DNA of 64,000 nucleotides from Bacteroidota bacterium (lineage in GTDB: Bacteria > Bacteroidota > Bacteroidia > Bacteroidales > B39-G9): positions 1 through 64,000 of the forward strand of contig JADFUR010000039.1 in NCBI GenBank assembly GCA_015222055.1, written 5' to 3'. Position numbers and translations under genes: made by a program. Below, one piece after another: positions 35,884-44,474 of the stretch; positions within the stretch are counted from its first letter, which is position 1, and each line of letters begins with the position of its first letter. The notes below the pieces were generated by a model. The model had not been told where the DNA came from. It made no database searches and worked only from the letters and a program-made list of their open reading frames with translations.

Positions 35884-38800
35884 ATGAAAAGATTAATAAT
35901 TCTAAATTTGTTATTATTTTTTTGTTTAAACTCATTTTCTAATGACAATAAAAAAATAAGCTGTACCTTTTCTAAAAATAATTTTTCTTTAGAAAAATCA
36001 AAACATTTTTTTAATAATGAAAAAATATATATTATAAAAAGCAATGAAGTAGATTTTATTTCTAATGCTAAAATTGGGGAACCGGATATCCCTTCTAAGA
36101 TAATTCGTGTTTTTGTTCCTCTTAATGCTAAATTCGAAAATATTAATTTATCTATTAATAATTCTTATATTTTTAGTGATAATGTAATTATAGAACCTAG
36201 ACAAAAAGAAATTACTACTAATCAAAATCCCGCTGATATTAATTATATTTATCCTTCTGATAAATATTTTTCAAAAAAATCTTTTCCTGATAATACTGTG
36301 AAATTTTTAAGCGAAGAAATTTACAGAGGTTACAAAATGTTCGTATTTTCTGTTTGTCCTTTTAATTATAATACTAAAAATAAAAATTTAACTTTTTTTT
36401 CAAATATATCTTTTAATATAGAATATAGCTTTACTAAAGCCAAAACTAATATTGTTAATAATAACAATGTTTATTGCAATTTTGTAAAATCATTATGTGT
36501 AAATAATAAAGATATTAATTTCCATAATGCGAAAAATGATGATAATATAAAATATCTTCTTATCACTAATGAAAATATGAAAGAAGAATTTGATAAATTA
36601 GTTTTATGGAAAAATAAATGTGGTGTTAAAGCTAAACTTATTACTGTTGAAGAAATAAAAAATCAATATACAGAAGCAACTATTCAAGAAAAAATAAAAA
36701 AATGTATTTATGATTATTATACATCTGATCAAATTATTTATGTTGCTTTATGTGGTGACGATACTGTTATTCCTGATCAAAATGTTTATGGTGCTGTAAT
36801 TGACAATTCTATTTCTGAAATTGACCCATCTATGCCGGCAGATTATTTTTATGCTTGTTTTGATAACACCTTTAATTGGAATAAAAACAATAACGAAACA
36901 GTTGGAGAAATTGACGATGACGTTGATTTAGCTCCTGAAGTTTTTCTTTCCAGAATTTCTGTTAATACTCCCGAACAAGCTAATATTTATATAAATAAAC
37001 TTATTAAGTACGAAACAAATCCTAGGATTGATGATTTTGGCGAAAAATTTCTTATGACTGGTAATCCTTTAGCAGATGCTAATATCCACGATGAGACTAC
37101 TAAATCAAATTTTTTAGAACAAAAATATATTCTTAAAAATTGGAATAATGATAATAAAGTTATTGATTGGTTAACATCCGGAAAATCTTGTTTTAACAAC
37201 CAAACATCTACCTTAGAAGCTAACTGCACTAATCTTATTAATACTTTAAACAAAGGCTATGGTATGGTTCATATGGCTACTCATGGCATGCAAGATTTTT
37301 GGGCTTTTGAGGGTGCTTATTTTACTGCTGATCTTGCTGCTAATCTTAATAATAATGCTCAAGGTGTTATTGTTACTATAGCTTGCTTATCTAATGCTTT
37401 CGACACCGATTGTCAGGTTACTCAAGGTATGGACAACGAAACTTGTTTAAGCGAAGCTTTCTTAAGAAATCCTAATGGTGGATCTGTTGCTTATTTGGGT
37501 TGTTCTCGCGAAGGCTGGGGTATTAGCAATTCTTATAATATTGGTGGTTCTTTTAAAGTTGATGCTGAATTTTATGCTAATCTTTATAATCCTGAATTTG
37601 CCGAAGGTGCTTATAAATTTGCTGTTTTAGCTCAAATAAGCAAAGCTGTTTTAGCTAATGCTAATCAAGATAACAATACCGACAGATGGTTAACTTTTGG
37701 TATTAATCCTATGGGTGACCCTGAAATGGATATTTATACAGACAAACCTCATATTTTTTATCCTGAAATTTTTACTAAAAATATAGAACTAAACAATAAT
37801 TCTTCTTTTGTAATTTCTACAGGTGTTGAAAATGCTAATGTAAATATTTTTAAAGAAAATGATATTTTTACGACTGTTTTAAGTGATGAAAATGGTAATG
37901 CTGAAATAAATATTGAACCTTCTTCTGTTGGTACTTTATTTATTACTATCAAAAAACATAATTTTGCTACTTTTCAAGATTCGTTAAAAGTTATTAATGT
38001 TGAAAATTCTCCTATTGCTAATTTCGAATCTAATATTCAAGAAGCTGGCATTATGCAAAAAATTTATTTTGAAAACACTTCAAAAAATAATGCTACTGAA
38101 TTATTTTGGCATTTCGAAGGTGGATACCCTGAATATTCAAGCAAAGAAAAACCTATTATTATTTATTCTAAACAAGGAGAATATAATGTTGAATTAACTG
38201 CTAAAAATAGCCTAGGTGAAGATATTAAAACTGCAGAAAAATTTATTGAAATTGTTTCTTTAAAAAAACCTACTGCTGATTTTATTGCTTTAAATAATAA
38301 TATTTATGCTGGCGATTCTATTGCTTTCGCAGATGTTTCTTTAAACAATCCAAACCAATGGATTTGGACTTTCGAAGGTGCTTCTATCGAAACTTCTAAT
38401 TTACAAAATCCTATTGTCTATTTCGAAAACAATGGGGAATTTAAAGTCTCTCTTAAGGTAATCAACAATTCTGGCGAGGATATTAAAACTATTGAATCTT
38501 ATATAAAAGTATCTAAATTTAATTATTGTATTCCTGATAACGACTTTTCTACAGCTAACGCTTTAGCAATTAATACTGTCTCTTTTTCTAATGTTCTGTC
38601 AATTTCAGATTTAGGCGAAAACGGTTATCAATCATTTACTAATTTCAAAGCAAAAGTTATTCCAGGTAACGATTATATTTTAAAAATAAAACCTCAAAAT
38701 AAATGGCCTAAAAACTGTATTTCGGTTTGGATAGATTGGAATGCTAATGGAGATTTCAACGATGAAGGGGAATTAGTTTGGCTTATGGATAAAAAGAAAG

Positions 38801-39480
38801 AATATTCTACTACTATTTCTATTCCTGAAGATGTTAAAACAGGATTAACAGGCATGAGAATCAGAACAAGCTACGACGATGCTATTACTGATCCTTGCAA
38901 ACCTGGTTCTGATCACGGTGAAATTGAAGATTATATTGTTAATATTTTAAATAACGATGTCTATATAAATATGGATGAAATTGTTTTAAATGAAAACTAT
39001 GTAGAATTATCTAAAGATGGAATATTACCTCTTGAGGCTAAAATTTTACCTGAAAATTCTAACGACAAAAGAATTGTTTGGGCTTCTTCTGATAATAATA
39101 TTGCTAGTGTTGATAATGACGGTATTGTTTCTGCTGTTAATTATGGTGAAGCTATTATTAGTGTGAAAAATTTAAATAATTCTTTGTCTGCTTACTGTAA
39201 GATTAATGTTAGAAATACCATTTCTATCTATAATATAAAAAATGATAATATTTGTATTTATCCAAATCCATTTATTAATGATTTTACTTTAGATTTTGGG
39301 AAATCAAATATTGAGAAAATTTATGTTTATAATATTGCAGGTAAAATTTGTTATTCTAAAGCTGTTAATATTAATAATGATAAAATAAAAATAGATTTAT
39401 CTGATAACTCCAGAGGAGTATATTTTATTAAGCTTCAATCTGGAGATAATATAATTGTTAAAAAAATTATTAAACTTTAG
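35884..39480 (+). CDS. Gingipain-like C25 cysteine peptidase with PKD, GEVED, Ig-like domains and T9SS tail
   Basis: 1198 residues. Signal peptide ends near LNSFSND. A C25 propeptide-like region is at about 25-200, and the peptidase at about 222-620 with the catalytic pair in MATHGMQDFW (H467) and TIACLSNAFD (C501), a spacing like that of gingipains. PKD domains are at about 709-790 and 795-878. A GEVED domain at about 940-1022 has WIDWNANGDFNDEGE and GEIEDYIV. A Big_2-like Ig domain lies at 1025-1110 (IVWASSDNNIASVDNDGIVSA). A type A T9SS sorting domain starts at 1119 (NICIYPNPFINDF, GVYFIKLQSG). It is exported by T9SS and probably anchored on or shed from the surface. It shares the T-ending codon preference of the previous gene. 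Confidence 0.9.
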   Translation: MKRLIILNLLLFFCLNSFSNDNKKISCTFSKNNFSLEKSKHFFNNEKIYIIKSNEVDFISNAKIGEPDIPSKIIRVFVPLNAKFENINLSINNSYIFSDNVIIEPRQKEITTNQNPADINYIYPSDKYFSKKSFPDNTVKFLSEEIYRGYKMFVFSVCPFNYNTKNKNLTFFSNISFNIEYSFTKAKTNIVNNNNVYCNFVKSLCVNNKDINFHNAKNDDNIKYLLITNENMKEEFDKLVLWKNKCGVKAKLITVEEIKNQYTEATIQEKIKKCIYDYYTSDQIIYVALCGDDTVIPDQNVYGAVIDNSISEIDPSMPADYFYACFDNTFNWNKNNNETVGEIDDDVDLAPEVFLSRISVNTPEQANIYINKLIKYETNPRIDDFGEKFLMTGNPLADANIHDETTKSNFLEQKYILKNWNNDNKVIDWLTSGKSCFNNQTSTLEANCTNLINTLNKGYGMVHMATHGMQDFWAFEGAYFTADLAANLNNNAQGVIVTIACLSNAFDTDCQVTQGMDNETCLSEAFLRNPNGGSVAYLGCSREGWGISNSYNIGGSFKVDAEFYANLYNPEFAEGAYKFAVLAQISKAVLANANQDNNTDRWLTFGINPMGDPEMDIYTDKPHIFYPEIFTKNIELNNNSSFVISTGVENANVNIFKENDIFTTVLSDENGNAEINIEPSSVGTLFITIKKHNFATFQDSLKVINVENSPIANFESNIQEAGIMQKIYFENTSKNNATELFWHFEGGYPEYSSKEKPIIIYSKQGEYNVELTAKNSLGEDIKTAEKFIEIVSLKKPTADFIALNNNIYAGDSIAFADVSLNNPNQWIWTFEGASIETSNLQNPIVYFENNGEFKVSLKVINNSGEDIKTIESYIKVSKFNYCIPDNDFSTANALAINTVSFSNVLSISDLGENGYQSFTNFKAKVIPGNDYILKIKPQNKWPKNCISVWIDWNANGDFNDEGELVWLMDKKKEYSTTISIPEDVKTGLTGMRIRTSYDDAITDPCKPGSDHGEIEDYIVNILNNDVYINMDEIVLNENYVELSKDGILPLEAKILPENSNDKRIVWASSDNNIASVDNDGIVSAVNYGEAIISVKNLNNSLSAYCKINVRNTISIYNIKNDNICIYPNPFINDFTLDFGKSNIEKIYVYNIAGKICYSKAVNINNDKIKIDLSDNSRGVYFIKLQSGDNIIVKKIIKL

Positions 39481-39520
39481 TTGTTGTCATATAGTGTCAG
39501 AAAGAAAACTACCTATTTTT

Positions 39521-39650
39521 AAGTCTTTGATAAGAAAATGTTAAAGACAAGGCTTTCGAAGTGTTGAAAATCAAGGAGCTTACTTTTGTAAACGACTGTT
39601 TTCAACACAAGAATAACGCAGTATTTGGCGTTTTCTTGCAAAGACTATAT
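39521..39650. mobile_element. Nested inverted-repeat element (MITE-like)
   Basis: The outer arms AGTCTTTGATAAGAAAATG (39522-39540) and CGTTTTCTTGCAAAGACT (39629-39646) are imperfect inverted repeats. Inside them GTGTTGAAAA (39561-39570) and TTTTCAACAC (39599-39608) are perfect inverted repeats around a GC-richer core. No ORF is present. It occupies the first part of the 404-base gap between the peptidase gene and fabD. The remainder of that gap holds the terminator at 39692 and a G7 run near 39764, and otherwise nothing I can name. Confidence 0.5.
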
Positions 39651-39691
39651 AAAGGTTTTTTAATTTAAAATTTCATACTCATCTCATGATT

Positions 39692-39730
39692 AGACACCAG
39701 CTTAAATTTTAAGCTGGTGTCTTTATTTTA
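39692..39730. terminator. Strong intrinsic terminator
   Basis: AGACACCAGCTTAAA pairs perfectly with TTTAAGCTGGTGTCT (15 bp, 39692-39722), followed by TTTATTTTA on the + strand. It probably ends transcription coming from the C25 peptidase gene. On the minus strand the stem has only a short A/T tail, so it would be weaker for fabD. Confidence 0.8.
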
Positions 39731-39884
39731 CATCAAAAATTAATTTACCATCTTTTACAGGGGGGGTATAAAAATTAGAGGGGATTATACATAAATTTTA
39801 GTAAGTATAAATAAAAAAATTATATATCTGTCACACCTCTTTGAGTAGCTCTAAAATTTTATAACAATTTGTCAATGTAATATA

Positions 39885-40757
39885 TTAAGCACTTTGAGTT
39901 GCTGCGGTTCTGTTAACTTTTTTAATTAAGCCCTGCAATACTTTTCCGGGACCTACTTCAGTAAACGAATCAGCACCATCAGCTAACATGTTTTTAACTG
40001 TCTGTGTCCATCTAACGGGAGAAGTTAATTGTTTAATTAAGTTTTGTTTTATTATTTCAGGATTATCAGTTGGCTTTGCATCAACATTTTGATAAACCGG
40101 ACAAATTGGTTTGTTAAAAGTTGTTGAGTTAATAGCATTTTCTAATTCAATTCTTGCAGATTCCATTAATGGTGAATGAAAAGCACCACCAACAGCAAGT
40201 TTAATTGCACGCTTAGCACCTAGTTCGTTTAGTTTTTCAACAGCTAAATCAATACCTTTTATTGAACCTGAAATAACTACTTGCCCTGGACAGTTATAAT
40301 TCGCAGGAATAACTATTTCTTTAATTCCAGAACAAACTTTTTCAACAAGTTCGTCTTCCATACCAATAATTGCAGCCATTGTTGAAGGTTCTTTCTCGCA
40401 TGCTTTTTGCATTGCCATTGCTCGTTTTGAAACTAATAATACCCCGTCGTCAAACGACAGAGCTTTGTTTGCAACTAAAGCCGAAAATTCACCCAGAGAA
40501 TGACCTGCAACCATGTCGGGAGCAAAATCCTTAAGGGTTTCGGCTAAAATTACTGAATGCAAAAAAATTGCCGGTTGAGTTACTTTTGTTTGTTTAAGAT
40601 CCTCGTCAGTTCCATTAAACATTAACTCTGTTATCCTAAATCCTAATATTTTATTTGCTTTTTCAAAAAGATTTTTTGCTAAGTCAGAATTGTCGTAAAG
40701 GTCTTTGCCCATACCCACAAATTGAGCCCCTTGACCGGGAAAAACGTATGCTTTCAT
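39885..40757 (-). CDS. fabD: Malonyl-CoA:ACP transacylase
   Basis: 290 residues, the usual FabD length. It transfers malonyl from CoA to acyl carrier protein, the entry to fatty-acid chain elongation in the cytoplasm. The motifs are complete: FPGQGAQFVGMG at the N-terminus, the nucleophile Ser in AGHSLGEF, the Arg/Gln region KRAMAMQKACE, the active-site His in AFHSPLME, and the closing FTEVGPGKVLQGL. The ATG at 40757 places FPGQGAQ at residue 6 as in homologues. A good Bacteroidota promoter lies directly upstream, so the gene looks monocistronic. Confidence 0.97.
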   Translation of the reverse strand: MKAYVFPGQGAQFVGMGKDLYDNSDLAKNLFEKANKILGFRITELMFNGTDEDLKQTKVTQPAIFLHSVILAETLKDFAPDMVAGHSLGEFSALVANKALSFDDGVLLVSKRAMAMQKACEKEPSTMAAIIGMEDELVEKVCSGIKEIVIPANYNCPGQVVISGSIKGIDLAVEKLNELGAKRAIKLAVGGAFHSPLMESARIELENAINSTTFNKPICPVYQNVDAKPTDNPEIIKQNLIKQLTSPVRWTQTVKNMLADGADSFTEVGPGKVLQGLIKKVNRTAATQSA

Positions 40758-40783
40758 TTTTTGTTTTTTTATAGTTATTATTA

Positions 40784-40815
40784 CAAAAGTAAGAAAAAAA
40801 TATTTGAAACATCAA
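40784..40815 (-). promoter_or_regulatory. fabD promoter
   Basis: On the minus strand TTG (40815-40813) is followed 21 bases later by TACTTTTG (40791-40784). This fits the Bacteroidota pattern TTG, 19-21 bases, TAnnTTTG. It starts 27 bases upstream of the fabD ATG. Confidence 0.55.
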
Positions 40816-40934
40816 CATTTTGATTTATATTGTATTAGTTTTTAATCCGTTTTATTACAAACAATTTTTTAAATATATTTTTTTGTTCAAATATTTTAAT
40901 CACAAATTTAATAGTTAAACAAAACCTTTTTATT

Positions 40935-41678
40935 ATGAAAAAATTTTATTTAACCAACTTAGTGCTTTTATTATTTGTAATAAGCTCTTATTCACAATTA
41001 TTTACAATAGGTAATTTTGGTATTGGATACCTTGACCTTGGCCTTAAAGCGGGTACAACAATTTCTTCAATAAAAAGACAGTTGCCTTCAGGAATTAATC
41101 AAAAAGTTAAAATGGGATTTCAAATTGGAGCTGTTGGGAATTTTGGCATTACTGAAAAACTTTCAATTCAATCGGAGTTGATTTATTCGCAAAAGGGAGA
41201 TGTTATTGATGCTTTTGGAACAGAAACAAAAACAAAAGAGAATTTTTTCGGCATTCCAATATTGGCAAAATTTAAATTTATTCAAATTGGTAAAATGAAA
41301 TTTTATGCCAATGGAGGCACTTATACAAATATTTTAGTTGGAGGAAAAGTTATATATTCAAATGGGGAGGAGTTTCACCTTGAAGATTCGCGATATAAGA
41401 CTGTCGATTTTGGATTAAACATTGGTGCAGGTTTTCAGTATGATTTAGATAATGGAGATTTGCTTTTTGATTTAAGGTATGATTTTGGTGTTGTCGATTC
41501 TGATAAAATTGATCCGGAGAGAAATACAAATAAATCTCTTGGTATTACTTTAACTTATATTTATGATATTAATGATATAATAGCTTTTTCAAAAAAACAT
41601 ATCTTTAAGAAATCAAATAACAAAAACGATGATGCAGGGGTTGAACTTGATGGTGTGAAAAAAGTTAATGAGGAATAA
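40935..41678 (+). CDS. Outer-membrane beta-barrel (porin-family) protein
   Basis: 247 residues. A signal peptide ends near ISSYSQ. The body has alternating strands with glycine-aromatic turns typical of OMP_b-brl/PorT-like proteins: LDLGLKAGTTISSIKR, KMGFQIGAVGNFGITEKLSIQSELIYSQKG in pieces, FGIPILAKFKF, VDFGLNIGAGFQYDL and LLFDLRYDFGVVDS. A polar, Lys/Asn-rich tail of about 40 residues follows the last strand (KKSNNKNDDAGVELDG), which is unusual for such barrels and may face the periplasm. The function is unknown. It stands alone and converges on folE across a shared terminator. Confidence 0.8.
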   Translation: MKKFYLTNLVLLLFVISSYSQLFTIGNFGIGYLDLGLKAGTTISSIKRQLPSGINQKVKMGFQIGAVGNFGITEKLSIQSELIYSQKGDVIDAFGTETKTKENFFGIPILAKFKFIQIGKMKFYANGGTYTNILVGGKVIYSNGEEFHLEDSRYKTVDFGLNIGAGFQYDLDNGDLLFDLRYDFGVVDSDKIDPERNTNKSLGITLTYIYDINDIIAFSKKHIFKKSNNKNDDAGVELDGVKKVNEE

Positions 41679-41701
41679 TTTATTATAGAACAAGGTTTAA
41701 T

Positions 41702-41732
41702 AAAAAAGTCCCGAAATTCGGGACTTTTTTTA
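41702..41732. terminator. Bidirectional terminator between the barrel gene and folE
   Basis: AAAAAAGTCCCGAA and TTCGGGACTTTTTT form a near-perfect stem with A-run and T-run tails on both sides. It can therefore stop transcripts from both convergent genes. Confidence 0.88.
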
Positions 41733-41745
41733 GTTGTAAAATATT

Positions 41746-42384
41746 TTATGATAGTTTTGAACTTATTAAGTGAATAAATTCTTGTCTGGTGGCATTGTTT
41801 TTAAGAAATTCTCCTGTAAAAGCAGATGTTGTTGTAATAGAATTTTGTTTTTGTACACCACGCATTTGCATACATAAGTGCTGTGCTTCAATAACAACAG
41901 CTACACCAATAGGATTTAAGGTTTTTTGAATACAATCTCTTATTTCATAAGTCATACGTTCCTGAATTTGTAAACGTCTTGCATAAGCCTCAACTACTCT
42001 GGCAATTTTACTCAAGCCGGTAATGTAACCATTAGGAATATATGCAACATGAGCTTTGCCAATAAATGGAATTATATGATGTTCACATAATGAGTATATT
42101 TCAATATCTTTAACAATCACCATCTGTTTATAATCTTCTTTAAACATTGCAGATTTAATAATTTTTTCAGGATCGGTATTATAACCCTGTGTTAAAAATT
42201 GCATTGCTTTTGCTACACGCAAAGGTGTTTTTATTAGACCTTCTCTTTCAGGGTTTTCTCCTATTAGAGACAAAACTTCTTTATATAATTCTGATAGTCT
42301 TTTTGTTGTTTTGTCATTCCATTGTTCAACTTTTGTGTAGCCAGTTCCATTGTTAATGCCGGCATCATTATTTATTATTTCCAT
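41746..42384 (-). CDS. folE: GTP cyclohydrolase I
   Basis: 212 residues from the ATG at 42384. It converts GTP to 7,8-dihydroneopterin triphosphate, the entry to folate, pterin and queuosine synthesis. Zinc and active-site motifs are present: [45 protein letters not shown], and the late [24 protein letters not shown] containing the second Cys ligand. A longer frame with a TTG start at 42417 would overlap queD by 29 bases. The ATG just 4 bases beyond the queD stop is the better start, giving tight queD-folE coupling. It ends against a bidirectional terminator. Confidence 0.95.
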   Translation of the reverse strand: MEIINNDAGINNGTGYTKVEQWNDKTTKRLSELYKEVLSLIGENPEREGLIKTPLRVAKAMQFLTQGYNTDPEKIIKSAMFKEDYKQMVIVKDIEIYSLCEHHIIPFIGKAHVAYIPNGYITGLSKIARVVEAYARRLQIQERMTYEIRDCIQKTLNPIGVAVVIEAQHLCMQMRGVQKQNSITTTSAFTGEFLKNNATRQEFIHLISSKLS

Positions 42385-42388
42385 CTTG

Positions 42389-42802
42389 TTATTTGTGTTT
42401 ATTTCCGTAATATTCAATAAAATTGTTTTCTGTTTCTACTAATTTTATACAGTATAATTCAACTCCAAGTTCAATTATTTTTGTTTCAATATTTCCCCAA
42501 ATAGCTATTGCAATATTTTCCGAAGTAACTATTGTGTTTTTTAAAAAATCAACATCTGTATTTAAATTTTTATGATCGAGTTTTTCTATAATGTTTTGCT
42601 TAACAACACGACTAAGTTCTTTTAAATTAACAACAAAACCTGTTTCTTTATTAACAGTTCCTTGAACTGTGATAAACAATTCGTAGTTATGTCCATGTAA
42701 ATTGGAACATTTATCAAAAATTTCGAAATTTTTTTCTTCTGACCAATCTTCTCTATAAAGTCTGTGTGAACTACTGAATCGTTCTCTTCTTGTAATTAAC
42801 AT
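42389..42802 (-). CDS. queD: 6-carboxytetrahydropterin/6-pyruvoyltetrahydropterin synthase family
   Basis: 137 residues. It uses the FolE product; the QueD type makes 6-carboxy-5,6,7,8-tetrahydropterin for queuosine, the PTPS type makes pyruvoyl-tetrahydropterin. Zinc ligands are visible in SSSHRL and LHGHNY, the catalytic Cys in [11 protein letters not shown], the catalytic Asp-His in EKLDHKNLN, and the substrate Glu in LVETENN. The CxxxHGH spacing favours the QueD type. It is the first gene of a two-gene unit with folE. A -7 box match (TACATTTG, 42830-42823) lies 21 bases upstream. Confidence 0.9.
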   Translation of the reverse strand: MLITRRERFSSSHRLYREDWSEEKNFEIFDKCSNLHGHNYELFITVQGTVNKETGFVVNLKELSRVVKQNIIEKLDHKNLNTDVDFLKNTIVTSENIAIAIWGNIETKIIELGVELYCIKLVETENNFIEYYGNKHK

Positions 42803-42822
42803 TTTTATTTGCTTTTGGAATA

Positions 42823-42892
42823 CAAATGTATTTAGTTTTTTTAAAATTAATAATAAAATTAAAAGAAAATATCTAAAAAGCCATTATATTTG
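42823..42892. promoter_or_regulatory. Divergent -7 boxes for queD-folE and mqnB-mqnD
   Basis: TACATTTG on the minus strand (42830-42823) and TATATTTG on the plus strand (42885-42892) both match TAnnTTTG and point away from each other in the 111-base gap. Neither has a clear -33 TTG, so activity is probable rather than certain. Confidence 0.45.
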
Positions 42893-42913
42893 ATTTGTTA
42901 AAAAAGAATTATT

Positions 42914-43588
42914 TTGAAAATATTATTAATATCAGCTACACAAAAAGAAGTTGAACCATTGCTAAAAAAAATGGTTGTAAAAGAGAAATCATTAAATATT
43001 TTTAAATGTAAATATAATGATTTTTTTATTGATGTCTTAATTTCGGGAGTTGGCATTTTATCAACAGCTTATTATTTAACTAAATTTATTAAAAGAGATT
43101 ATGATTTAGTTATTAATGCGGGAATTTGTGGTAGCTTTTCACATAATTTTGAGATAGGACAAGTTTTAAATGTAGTAAGTGAGCAGTTTTCAGATATTGG
43201 AGTTGAAGATAGCAATAATTTTTTAACGGTTTTTGAAGCAGGATTAATAGATTATAATGAGAACCCTTTTGTTAATGGAGTTTTGGTAAATGATTTTAAG
43301 CATATACAAATAAATGATTTAGAAAAAGTGACAGCCGTTACTGTAAATATTGTTCATGGAAATAAGGAAAGTATAAGTCAAGTAAAACAAAAATTTAATC
43401 CTGATATTGAAACAATGGAAGGAGCTGCTGTTTTTTTTGTATGCTTAGCAGAAAACTTACCTTTTGTTGAAATAAGAGCTGTGTCAAATTATGTTGAAGA
43501 AAGAAATAAAGGTAATTGGAACATCCCTTTAGCTGTGAATAATCTTAATAAGATGTTATTTGATTTTATTAAAAATATTAATCAATAA
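42914..43588 (+). CDS. mqnB: Futalosine hydrolase
   Basis: 224 residues, TTG start at 42914 (the first available start; LLISATQKEVEP begins as in homologues). A nucleoside-phosphorylase fold enzyme (PNP_UDP_1) that releases hypoxanthine or adenine from (aminodeoxy)futalosine in menaquinone synthesis. The motifs are DLVINAGICGSFSHNFEIGQVLNV, the catalytic-region ETMEGAAVFFVCL and EIRAVSNYVEERNKGNWNIPLA, the last being typical of MqnB rather than MTA/SAH nucleosidase. It is 2 bp from mqnD, so the two are one operon. Confidence 0.92.
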   Translation: MKILLISATQKEVEPLLKKMVVKEKSLNIFKCKYNDFFIDVLISGVGILSTAYYLTKFIKRDYDLVINAGICGSFSHNFEIGQVLNVVSEQFSDIGVEDSNNFLTVFEAGLIDYNENPFVNGVLVNDFKHIQINDLEKVTAVTVNIVHGNKESISQVKQKFNPDIETMEGAAVFFVCLAENLPFVEIRAVSNYVEERNKGNWNIPLAVNNLNKMLFDFIKNINQ

Positions 43589-43590
43589 TA

Positions 43591-44424
43591 ATGAAATTAA
43601 AACTAGGAATATCAACATGCCCAAACGATACTTTTATGTTCGATGCGTTGCTTCATAACAAAATTGATACCGAAGGATTGTCTTTTGATTTGTTTATGGC
43701 GGATGTTGAAGAATTAAATAAAAGAGCTTTAAACAAAAGTTTAGATGTTACAAAATTAAGTTATCATGCTTATTGTTATCTTTCAGATAATTATGTTCTA
43801 TTAGATGCAGGAAGTGCTTTAGGTTACAAAAACGGGCCTTTATTAATAAGCAAACACAAAGTTTATCCCGACGAAATAGAAAATTTAAAAATTGCAATTC
43901 CCGGTAAGTTAACTACTGCTAATTTGCTTTTGAGCATTGCTCAACCAAAAGCACAAAATAAATTGGAGTATCTTTTTTCAGATATTGAAGATGTTGTTTT
44001 AAGCAATGAATGTGATGCAGGTTTAATTATTCACGAAAATAGATTTACTTTTCAGGAAAAAGGATTGAAGAAAGTTATTGATTTTGGCGAATATTGGGAG
44101 CAACAAACAAACTTACCTATCCCTCTTGGAGCAATTGTGGTGAAAAGAGAATTATCTGCTGATATTCAACAAAAAATAAATAGAGTATTACGAAAAAGCA
44201 TTGAATATGCTTTTAAAAATCCAAAATCAAGTTCCGATTTTGTTAAGCAATATGCACAAGAGATGGCAGAAGATGTTATGTATAAACATATTAATCTTTA
44301 TGTAAATAAATTTTCTACTAATTTGGGAGAAGAAGGGAAGCGAGCTATTAATGAGTTGTTTAAAAAGGCTCAAGAATTTAATATTATACCAAAAATTAAT
44401 AAACAAATTTTTATTAACAAGTAA
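43591..44424 (+). CDS. mqnD: 1,4-dihydroxy-6-naphthoate synthase
   Basis: 277 residues, a periplasmic-binding-protein-like fold enzyme acting in the cytoplasm on cyclic dehypoxanthine futalosine. It opens with LGISTCPNDTFMFDALLH and continues with KLSYHAYCYLSDNYVLLDAGSALGYKNGP in pieces and LPIPLGAIVVKR, all characteristic of MqnD. It follows mqnB by 2 bp. Together with the UbiD-family gene at the right edge it shows that this organism makes menaquinone through futalosine, not through the classical Men pathway. Confidence 0.94.
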   Translation: MKLKLGISTCPNDTFMFDALLHNKIDTEGLSFDLFMADVEELNKRALNKSLDVTKLSYHAYCYLSDNYVLLDAGSALGYKNGPLLISKHKVYPDEIENLKIAIPGKLTTANLLLSIAQPKAQNKLEYLFSDIEDVVLSNECDAGLIIHENRFTFQEKGLKKVIDFGEYWEQQTNLPIPLGAIVVKRELSADIQQKINRVLRKSIEYAFKNPKSSSDFVKQYAQEMAEDVMYKHINLYVNKFSTNLGEEGKRAINELFKKAQEFNIIPKINKQIFINK

Positions 44425-44437
44425 TTATAAAAAGTGG

Positions 44438-44445
44438 TATTTTTG
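44438..44445 (+). promoter_or_regulatory. Candidate -7 box of hldD
   Basis: TATTTTTG matches TAnnTTTG, lies 29 bases before the ATG of hldD and just after the mqnD stop. No clear -33 element is visible, so hldD may be partly independent of the mqnBD transcript. Confidence 0.35.
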
Positions 44446-44474
44446 TATTTTAAAAATAATCAAAAAATTGCATT

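Noticed and set aside
42385-42417. Longer folE start (TTG at 42417)
   Set aside because: It would overlap queD by 29 bases and adds a non-conserved leader. The ATG at 42384 directly after the queD stop fits operon coupling better.
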